DNA of 64,000 bases from Isoetes taiwanensis (taxonomy: Eukaryota; Streptophyta; Lycopodiopsida; Isoetales; Isoetaceae), in assembly GCA_021234155.1 (NCBI GenBank), contig JAJEKV010000060.1:6098323-6162322 (forward strand), in the 5' to 3' direction. This document shows, piece after piece, positions 55,291 to 64,000 of the stretch. Below the pieces are notes generated by a model. It saw only the letters and a program-made list of their open reading frames with translations. It did no database searches and was not told where the DNA came from. The position numbers and the translations under genes are program-made. Position 1 is the stretch's first letter. Each line of letters opens with the position of its first letter.

Positions 55291-57375
55291 TCTTCTTGGA
55301 TGTATCCAATGGATTTAGTATAGTTAGATTTTGCAAGTGAAATAGAATATATTGTAGATAGAGGTTTTTTGTTGTCTTAGATATATTTGATTTTACCAAA
55401 ATTTAAACATGTGATTGGCTAGAATAAAGAATATGGCAACTTTCGTATTTGACATGATGCTAAAAAAGAAGGGAGGTGTGAATGTGAGTGTGCGTGTGAG
55501 GGCATTATTGCACATATTATGTTTATTTGCAATGCAATACAAACGCAAAAGATTCTAGCTATATAGATGAAACGCATCATGATATAAAATAGATAGAAAT
55601 ATTCTCATACTTCGTCTTGATTGAGGCTTTGACTACATACACAAATTCATCATCATAACAACAAAGAAGGATGTTCTATTCATTCATGGTGAGTTGGAAA
55701 TATATTAATTGTAAGCCTATTAATTATGATACATAACTCTTATCAAGGAAGTTGTAACATAAGATAAGATAAGATAAGAAGATCGTGATAAATAACATTT
55801 TGAAATTCATATACATTTCCTGAAGGTTTAATGTCTGAGAGCCATGGTCCATAACAAAGGTATGATAGTTACTTAAGAATTCATTTTGATGAAGATGCGC
55901 TATGTTGTGCTTCTTGGATATAGGATGTATTTGGTTTAATATGATTGGATGCTTTATATCAAAGAGAGAAGATAGTTTCTATTATGTTGAAGTTAGATAT
56001 GCATAACCAAGCCTTTGCCACTTGTTTTAATATGCATGATAAATAATGTATCTATGGAACTACCTTTTTTTGTGTCAAGACCAACAGGTTGAAATAACAT
56101 AAATAAGCTAAAAGGCCATGCACTAAAGGTGGAGTCATCTACGTGGGAATCAACTATAGGGGAATCTAGGCCAACAAAACCATACAAGTTGAAGATGTCG
56201 CCGCCGAGGTTTTTTTTTTCTCTTTTTTTTTTTCAAACATCTCTCAACATAGACTTTAATTTTAGAACTTGTTAAGTTCGTATTGAAATATGCAAACTTT
56301 TGTAGGCAAATTTCTAATAGTCAAATCAGTTCTTGACTATTTTATCCGTAGCAAGGATGAAATCTATTTGCTTTAGTGCATATCTATGATTGCCTATGGT
56401 TGCATGCCAATTACCTTGCCTTGGCCATTGGTTGGGAACAACGGCAACACAAATTTGATCAAGGAAGCATGTGTCCATGTGGTAGCCATGTAATGAGGCA
56501 TCAGTGCACTGGTCATGTCCTATAGTCCACCTCCACATATAAATACTTGAGCAACCCTTGCTAAATTTGAAAAATATCCTTGTCGTGTTTCTCAACTATC
56601 TATCATTTCATGCACTGCATTGACAAGGTTGTTGTTAAAGTGTTGAAATGTCGTGACAAATAAAAAAAACCACAGTCATTCGGCATTATGGTTTGCAATA
56701 ATAGTAATGGACAATAGCAGACTATCCACTCAAATAACATAATCTGCTCACATCTATCTTCTTTTATTTGAGTGGATATATCCCAACTAAAAATAACTAA
56801 AAATTATTTGAGTTATTATTCTTTTCCAAACATTCTCGTATCTAAAATTTCTCAACCAAAATGGTTGTGCCCATTGTAGCTAGACATCAATGCATGTCTA
56901 TGAATGAAATCAAATCGGCATCTACAATGAAGAAAATGCCTAGCAAGACGAACAAATATTACAAATGCCTAAGAGCACATTGATGACTTCCTCACTACAT
57001 TGATAAATTAAGAACCAAACAATCAAAGTGATAAGGCTTTGACAGGAGCATTTCATTTTCTATACCACCACATAGAATAGTAGGGCAGTCGGATTGAAAA
57101 AGCTATGTTAGAGGAAGCAAAAGTTATGAAAATCAAACAATGTTAAAGTGAAATAAGCCTAACCTAAGGGCACCACAAAAACAAAATTCAAGAGAAAATG
57201 TTATGGAAAACTCAAATAGAGATAAGGTCGTTTACGGCAACAATGCAGTAAACTCAGTACCACACTCAGGATTTGGACAATCCTACTCTATGAACGTATG
57301 GATATGCAAGCTACTCTATGAATTGGGATGGATCTAAAAGCATACATGTACTACAAGTCCTCATGCTTATTTCTA
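55291..57375. other. Non-coding AT-rich stretch
   Basis: No gene is recognised over 2 kb. Features are a GATAA microsatellite near 55760-55780 and T runs near 56210-56235. It may be Helitron body belonging to the termini at 55124 or 55262. Confidence 0.45.
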
Positions 57376-58129
57376 ATAGTAATGGTGTCCAGCGTTGCTG
57401 GGCATACGTTGACATATAAATTTTTTGGGCCGCAATGAAGCAAACACTTGAAAGAAACCTCGTTACTTCATATTAAATAGTGCTGCATAATATCTCTGAG
57501 CTTAGATTGGAAACATAGCTCCCAATATAAGCTTGTAAGTATGCTCGCTCTATAATTCTTATTTCAGAGTTGAAACAATATGTTACGACATTGGTTTTAA
57601 AGAAGATTGAAACCAAAGATGCAAGGTGGTGTCGATTCACTATATTAGTTATGCATTGACATAATGAGGAAATGCTCATGGTTTGAAACCGCCGCAATAA
57701 ATTTCTTGTTAACTTTAATTATGCTTAGAGTTTTTTTTTCCTTTGTCAATTGTCAATGATTATAATTGCTATCAATCCAGTCTGTGTATGCCTAGGTCAT
57801 ACACTTAGATAGAAAAGAACTATCACTTTTATTATGCTTATACAATGTGTAATTGCGCATTGTAGTGGCTTGAAAAACATTCGAACGTTGGTATTTTATG
57901 TTTGTCCAGGTTCATCTTACACCATTTCCTTTCCAGTAAAAGCATTGATGTGCACACTCCATTTGTCTAACAACATAAGAACCTCACTCGAATCACTGTT
58001 TTTTTTTTTTTTTTATAAAACCTACCAGCATGATTTTCCTTTTTGCATTATGACCAAAACTTGTCTTTATATCTATTGCGATCGTCTGAATCAGTGAAGC
58101 ATAAAACGATGTGTTTTCCTGTGTCTGCG

Positions 58130-58594
58130 CTAATAAAATGGGATATTTGAAGTTTGAGCAAAGAACGCAATTGAGCATGTGATGCAGAGTCCCGACCGTA
58201 GTTTTATTGCCAGTCGTTTATACGTTACTACTTCGCCAAAAGTCATGATGGACATCTTCTTGCCCTTTGTCGAAGCTGGAACAATATGGAGCTCCATCTC
58301 GTAGCTAAACCTACATAGCATGGACAATAAAAAAAAAGCATCAATTTGGAGCATGGACAATAAAAAAAACGCATCAATTTGGAGGTTCTGCAGAGGGGCT
58401 ATCTGTTCTATCAAGCATTTTGTAGTTAAAAAACATAAACAGGTCAAGCAAGGGAGCGACATTGTTAGAAACTGACCAACATGGTAGTTGGGTTCATCAA
58501 TGGACAGGACATTGCAAATGAATCCGTCCATAGATTCAACACCATCCATAGATTCAACACCGAGGTGAGTAGTTCCAATTAAAAACGAAAACAT
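58130..58594 (-). pseudogene. Exon-like block with internal duplications
   Basis: The 154-codon minus frame contains VESMDG twice and QIDAFFLLSML twice, created by short tandem DNA duplications at 58500-58560 and 58315-58380. It also contains ELHIVPASTKGKKMSIMTFG. The gene is not recognised. Confidence 0.35.
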
Positions 58595-59231
58595 CTCGGC
58601 ATTTGAGTGTGAAGATAATCTTCATAATATTTGAGTGTGAAGATAATCTTCATAATGGCTTTTGTACATTACACTTCAAGTTTTTTCATCCTGCAACTAT
58701 AGTTTTGTGGCTGGGCGCACTATATCATTTCTGCAGATGGGCTAGAACATGTGATATCAAATCCCTGCACCATGATGTGGTCATGTTACAAATCATAATT
58801 GGCTTAAATATATTGTTGAATGAGGTAAACTGAGTATTTAGGCACATGTCATTCTATCATCTCCGAAAATGATTATCCAAGAATCTGTAAGAAACTCTCA
58901 ACGGCCTAGAAAACCATACCTTGTTTTTCAAAGAAATATGAGATCCTCAACTGCCCTGGCTGTAATGGAAGCGCAAAAAACAACAGGCAATTTATGCACC
59001 CGGCCTAAACCATGAAGCTTTTGTTGTCCTAAAGTTTTATGTTTTCTTCAGTCTTCTTGTCTGTGGCTGTGGCATGATCCTTTGCCTGCTAAGCTCCGTC
59101 TCTCTGATTGATAAATTGGAATAGAGTCAACCTAAAACATGAAACAATATCCAAATTTTTAACACTCAGCGAAATGAAGCGAATCAGAGCTTAAAACAAA
59201 GAATCCATATGGATCAAGCGCAAAAACGATA

Positions 59232-59510
59232 AAACTTTGAACATTTTGGAGAATACTTACATGTTCGTTCTGCTTGGGACGTTTTCTGATGAGACAATGA
59301 CTATTGGGATCTCCTTGAATGCAGAGGTTTCCTGAATTTTTCGCAATGCATAACATGTAAAAATTGCGAATAAGTTCTGTGTGTTTAGATTCAAAGCGCA
59401 AATCTACAGATGTTTGAGGAAAACACACCTTGAGCTTCTTTAAAGATCGTATCCTGTCATTCCAGGCATGCCATAATCTGTGATAATCAGATTGACATTC
59501 AATCCCTGTA
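59232..59510 (-). pseudogene. Captured exon pair in Helitron 2
   Basis: Block one, after a TTTACAG acceptor, reads IECQSDYHRLWHAWNDRIRS and ends LKKLK at a GTGTGT donor (about 59430). Block two reads NSGNLCIQGDPNSHCLIRKR and ends at GTAAGT (about 59260). Splice-site bounding and open frames suggest real exons of one gene, which I do not recognise. A further block, 60283-60451 (EPINFEPDGAVLGSTEFLRV), lies upstream on the same strand and may be its first exon. Confidence 0.45.
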
Positions 59511-59929
59511 AAGAGCCTCAAATTTCAGAATTTGCTTGTGCTAGAAAAGGGAGGGATTTAAGAAACAGAGTCTTACATTAGCAATAGACGGATTGCTTAA
59601 ACCCAAGAATTCTAGAGTCCTACAACTCGCCATGCTCCTCTACAATTATGGTAAGACAGAGCAATTTGTTTTTGTAGTGGCAAGACAAAACAATTTGGTC
59701 TAAGTAAGGCCCTGACTATGGAATACATTAGCAAGCAGAGATCCGAAATGCATCCTGGCAGATAAATACAGCAAAATTGTAGCATACTGGTCGTGGTAGC
59801 AAAGGGGCTGTCAATATCTGCAAACAAACAATATGCATCGTTATAACTTCAAAAACGAACCAAGAACTGATCTTGTGCCAATGGAAACTAAAGGTAATAA
59901 TTTATGACTAAATTTTGCCGCATAACTCC

Positions 59930-60185
59930 TTTCATCGCAAGAATCCTGCCTTAACCACCTGATCTTTTGTGGTTTTAAAAGAAATACCACAGTTCCTCTG
60001 ATTCTGGAGATGGAGTAGAAGTCTTCGGATGTTCAAATGGAGCTGGAACTTAATGTAATATCTATGCCAAAATGTTGCCGTAGAACTCCTACCACCGCTA
60101 GAATCGTAGCCTTAACCACCTGAGCTTTTGTGGTTTCGAAAGAAATACAATAGTTCATATGATTCTAGAGATGGAATAGAAGCGA
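59930..60185. repeat. Direct duplication of about 120 bases
   Basis: CCTTAACCACCTGATCTTTT at 59950 and CCTTAACCACCTGAGCTTTT at 60112 sit in two copies. Each continues with GTGGTTT, GAAATAC and ATTCTxGAGATGGA. The copies are about 15 percent different by eye. Confidence 0.75.
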
Positions 60186-60666
60186 ATCGAAAGAGCTTCA
60201 TTCCGGAAGCCAGGGCGGAGGAAAGCACGAAAGGAAATTGGAGGAAAAATATCGTCGCCATAGCTAACGACGGATTTTAAGCATATAAACCTTTCGACAT
60301 CCCTGGATACTCTTAGAAATTCGGTAGAACCGAGCACTGCACCATCGGGTTCAAAATTTATTGGCTCAGCAACTGGGGGAGAAACAGGCGCTGAAACTGC
60401 CGCTAGCACTGAAGGTGCAACTGAAGCTTGAGCAGGAGCTTGAAGGTACATGGAAAGGGGGAGAAAAGCTATCGTCTGTTCCTACGGCCTCCTGGAAAAA
60501 GGAGAACTACGGAAAAAAAAAAGCCAAAAGAGAACTACTGGCAAAAAAAGCCAAAAGAGAACTACAGGCTATCTGGGTCATTCACCTGCTAGGTTAAATC
60601 TCAACCGCCCAATTTAGGGCTCGGTTCACTACTTACGCCAAAACATTATAATATAAGATAAGATGA

Positions 60667-61030
60667 TATTTCCCAGTCTTAAATCAAGATTGTCTTCTTT
60701 TTTTATTTTTGGGTTGCCCCTAGGGGGGCAAACCCTTGTTTATGTGGGTTTGTAGCATATCCTAGGTATATGCTAGAATATACCTAGGATATCTTTTGCA
60801 CCTACTAAAAACCCCCTTGCTCCCCCGTAAATTGGCGGTCCAGTGCGCTACGGATGGAGGATGTTGCAACCGGTAGCCGGCGGCCCGCGGGGCATGAATC
60901 GGGCATGAATCGTGCTTGATAACAGACTACTCCTATGCCGTTTTGCAAATGTTGTGGAGTCTGGAGCTTAGATGATAGAAATTGTTCCATCCGAAGAGGT
61001 TAAAAAGCAAAGCTTTGGAATGGAGATATA
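60667..61030 (+). repeat. Dispersed repeat with hairpin, copy 2, and spacer
   Basis: GGGTTGCCCCTAGGGGGGCA ends in AACCC and forms a hairpin at 60711-60735. It is followed by TATGTGGGTTTGTAGCATAT, as in the copy at 41.49 kb. The rest shows no gene. Confidence 0.65.
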
Positions 61031-61033
61031 GCT

Positions 61034-63430
61034 GTGATGCAGTCATGTGAGGAGTGTGCAGAAGATACGTCGGATTATCCAGTCGCCTCAAAACTGAAAC
61101 CTGCATCTTCTTCCTCTTCCAAATGGAGGGTTGTTTGCCAAATGTATAAGATGTTTGCCATCTACTTGTGTTACGGTTTCAATCATAATATATCTTTTAT
61201 GCTCTTTTTAACACTTTCGTTCTTTGCATCACGGGGAATGCTAACATCTTCACTTCTTTTCTCATTTGGGTATATTTCCGAAATAGCAACAACAATGAAC
61301 AGTCTTCTTTTGGACCTTCTGAAGAGGAGGAGGCTTCATCACTTGACTAGGAATCCTGCTGAAACTAGTGGGAAAATGATACCAGAAGAAGTTCAGCTAC
61401 TTGAGCTGCTAATAGAGGTAGTCAAGTGTTCTTGTATTTTCAATCAGGGTTGATTGGTGAAACCCATAAGGAAGTTTATCTCGCTTTGCTGCTCCACTCC
61501 AGGTCAAAATATTGCATACAGAAGCTGTACTGAAAGCAAGGAAAGAAAGCGACCTTGCTGCACTTTTTGAAGTTCTCAATGTATTATCGAGAACTATATC
61601 CTTCTAATAATGAGCGAATGCTAATTCCTTGGCTTTTTGGCGGATAGATGGGTCCCTTCCAGTTTGGCAATATCAAATCCATGCTTCTTGGCTTTGAAAT
61701 CAAGTATCGAATTCCATTTATGATGGCCTTGATCAACCAAACAAGGTAGTCACTTTGTCTTTGCTTCAATGTCTATTTTACTTGGAATTAGATATGACTC
61801 GGAAGGAAATCTGTTGTCTTCGGGAGATACTATTACGAATTTGATATCTTTGACTACATCGATGATGATGCAATACGTTATCTTGCTTTCGAAGCAATCA
61901 AGTGATTCCAAGTCAGCTCTCCTTCTTACTTTTACTGTTGTCACATATACCATTTGAAGATTTTACTATAGAGTTTTTGGTACTTTATTTTGTACTTTGC
62001 ACGGAACGGTGTTTCAACAAAAATGAAAATTTTTTTATTCATCCCTTCAAGTTTATGGTTGTTGCTAGGGAAGGCATTACGGTAACCTGGGGCAAAACTT
62101 TTCTCGTGCATTTGCCACCCAGGTAAATGTGCATTCATGCATATGGGCATATCATTATATGTATGCTTGTTTGTTTTGAAGGCCGAATACAGAGTTCATT
62201 AGAAATTTAATACCCCTCCTGACAAAGAGTGCTGCAGATTGTAATCCTTAGATGCCAAGTGGTTATATATGCCCAACTTTTATAGTATGCTCCCCCATCA
62301 TAATTTTGTATATCTTATCCCAGAACGGTAGAACCTGATCAGGATAAGGAAGTAAAGAATTAGTGTTTAAATCTTCAAGCTCAGTTGCGAAGGTTTTCCC
62401 GCTGATATGCATGAGAATATGTCTGTTCTTGAATATGTCTAGAGGTATAGGTTCATTCATAGCTGGCATGGAAAGTGCAGAATTTATGCCTGTAAGGTTT
62501 GCAAATTTGCAGTGAATAGACTGAAATTCTTTGGTTTAGAACTTGCTGCTTATAGCCCGAAAAACACATGAAGGAGGAGCAACCGCTAATTTTTTAATCT
62601 TCAATGTGACTAATTTAGCTTGCAGTTTTAACCTCTCCTGTCTTTGGAAGCTATCCATAAACTATATTTTATCGAGGATTGCATGTTTTACATACGTGAC
62701 CGGCTTCTTAAAAGCACAAACAACTAGAGTCAAACAAATGAATTTGCATTGGCAGTACATGTATAACAGCAACAAAGTCCTAAAAGATGCTGGTACTATT
62801 ATGAAGCCTTACAGACATACACACTGAAGAAGAGGTACATGAAACTTCGGATGCATAGTTTCTATTGTCCCAAGAGTCATAAATAATGTGGACTAATTTA
62901 TATACTCCTTTAAGCATAGCGAAATGGGGTGAGAGCCAGAAAAATTGTATTCAAGCTCATTGCTTTATTCGCCCTTGAAGTCTATCTTTGTTTATTTTGC
63001 AGTTACTTCTTTTTTGTATTAGTAGCACTACTTCCATGATGCTGATTAATTCTGACAGGAATTAAGAACAGTTCACAGATGAAAATGGAGAAAACCAATT
63101 TGTTTGGCAAACGTCATGGGGGATGCGCACCCGAATGGTTGGTGGAATTATAATGACACATGGAGCTTGCGCCAATACAGGTTAGTAAAGCGAATCCACG
63201 TGAGCCATTTTCTATGGGTTCTCATAGTCGTGATACTTATTAGGTGGTACTTATTCCAATTTGGAAAAGTGATGATGAGAAAGAAGCTGTTCTAAGTGGA
63301 GCATTGAAAGTCCAGACTGTCTTGAAGGAGGCAGCAATACAATACGATGTTTCCCGTTTGACCAGTCCAATACTGTTATGCCTTGCTTAATGACAGGAAA
63401 GGTGTCAGAAGAGGTTGCAATCTTTGCTAA
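61034..63430 (+). pseudogene. Exon-like blocks of an unrecognised multi-exon gene
   Basis: Candidate exons: 61034-61130 (SCEECAEDTSDYPVASKLKP); a block near 61300-61415 ending at GTAGTCA (EEVQLLELLIE); one after CCAG at 61503 (VKILHTEAVLKARKESDLAA, then LFEVLNVLSRT); 61648-61747 (GPFQFGNIKSMLLGFEIKYR, then IPFMMALINQTR) ending at GTAGTC; and 61990-62121 (FKFMVVAREGITVTWGKTFL) ending at GTAAATG. A last block near 63300-63430 reads CLEGGSNTIRCFPFD. The blocks look protein-coding and share a strand, but no family is recognised and phases were not proven to join. It may continue beyond the window. Confidence 0.4.
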
Positions 63431-64000
63431 GTCTAATTGACTCAAGCAATTGATAGTGGCCATTTCATTACACATATTTCAGCACTATAATGCCAACCGC
63501 ATCCTGAATGTAATGCCAACCGCATCCGGAATAAATTCTTTGTTGTCTTTATAGTCCCAAGAAAATGATGAATAACTACCTCCACCAGTAACGTTGTCTA
63601 GTGCCGTTCCTATAGCTCCATGGAAACAATTTTTCCCAAAATATGGTTATATACGGCATGTCTGACTATAATGAGCATGCTGTGCTCTGCCTCAAGACAC
63701 ATTGTAGCTTTGAGTCCTAGGATCTGTTAAGCATGACAAATCGTGATATTGTATTTTGAACATTCAAGATGGGAGCTATTATTCTGTACAATTGAGATAT
63801 TCAAGGGATTGAATGCGTTTTAAACCTTAAAGTTTATAGGCCATTGTATACTGGGCCGTTATGTGGGAATAAATTTAATGTGAATTTATAAATCAAATAT
63901 GTGATATTTGTCCGCTGAAGTAGATAGCTTAGAGGCTACAAAACAAAAATGTTTCTTCTTCGCTTTTATGGAGTTGTTCATCTGGTGGACATTGCAACAA
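63431..64000. other. Non-coding end of window
   Basis: No gene is recognised. There is a short direct repeat TAATGCCAACCGCATCC at 63489 and 63510. Confidence 0.45.

Larger units (their letters stand above)
57376..60666 (-). mobile_element. Helitron candidate 2 carrying exon-like blocks
   Basis: On the minus strand the 5' end at 60666 reads TCATCTTATCTTATATTATA, then ATGTTTTGG, very like the 5' end of candidate 1. The nearest 3' terminus in the same orientation is at 57376-57403, with hairpin GCCCAGCAACGCTGGAC and CTAT where CTAG is expected. The pairing could instead be with 55262 or 55124. No Rep/helicase is seen. The body has several minus-strand exon-like blocks and local tandem duplications. 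Confidence 0.6.

Overview
The window looks like a repeat-dense stretch of a land-plant nuclear genome. It is AT-rich, genes have short GT-AG introns, and it carries chromodomain Ty3/gypsy and Ty1/copia elements, L1-like and other LINE fragments, Helitron ends, MITEs, and debris of plant genes: an LRR receptor kinase, PPR, polyphenol oxidase, an ESV1/LESV-like starch protein, and a secreted Ole e 1/phylloplanin-like family. A fern, lycophyte or other large-genome plant is plausible, but the sequence does not settle it. No rRNA, tRNA or CRISPR array was recognised.

Layout. 1-1908 is one arm of a near-identical inverted repeat whose partner is 33793-35698; both arms are downstream flanks of copies of the Ole e 1-like gene. 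2362-15527 is a 13.2 kb Ty3/gypsy chromovirus-type element with about 1.56 kb LTRs, an unusually long leader (3946-8400) holding hairpin modules and two extra gag-like or unknown coding blocks, and a frameshifted gag-pol. It sits in a short tandem repeat. Just right of it (15770-16760) a gag-like coiled-coil segment is joined to exon 2 of an Ole e 1-like gene. 16.8-27.4 kb is mostly non-coding, with an L1 remnant, tandem repeats, a LINE relic carrying a MITE, and a 105-bp minisatellite. 27413-32771 is a copia element on the minus strand, interrupted by a foldback MITE. A LINE tail follows, then the right arm of the inverted repeat.

At 35.7-39.7 kb lie two divergent Ole e 1-like copies. The plus copy (39164-39661, two exons, 143 aa) is the only gene in the window that looks intact. 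The minus copy carries a 16-base frameshifting deletion. 40.4-43.6 kb is a row of unrelated gene fragments (ESV1/LESV-like, PPR, LINE, polyphenol oxidase N-terminus). 45053-49452 and 57376-60666 have the termini expected of minus-strand Helitrons and contain exon-like blocks bounded by splice sites, as expected after gene capture. Between them are a TIR element (49641-50535), an LRR kinase pseudogene with a second copy of the MITE in an intron (50866-52282), an L1 fragment, and a multi-exon transposase-like gene (53577-55075) with one in-frame stop. 61.0-63.5 kb holds exon-like blocks of an unrecognised plus-strand gene.

Functionally the window is a story of mobile DNA reworking a small secreted-protein gene cluster. 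Many coding breaks fall in CG-rich words, so part of the apparent decay may be assembly or base-calling error.
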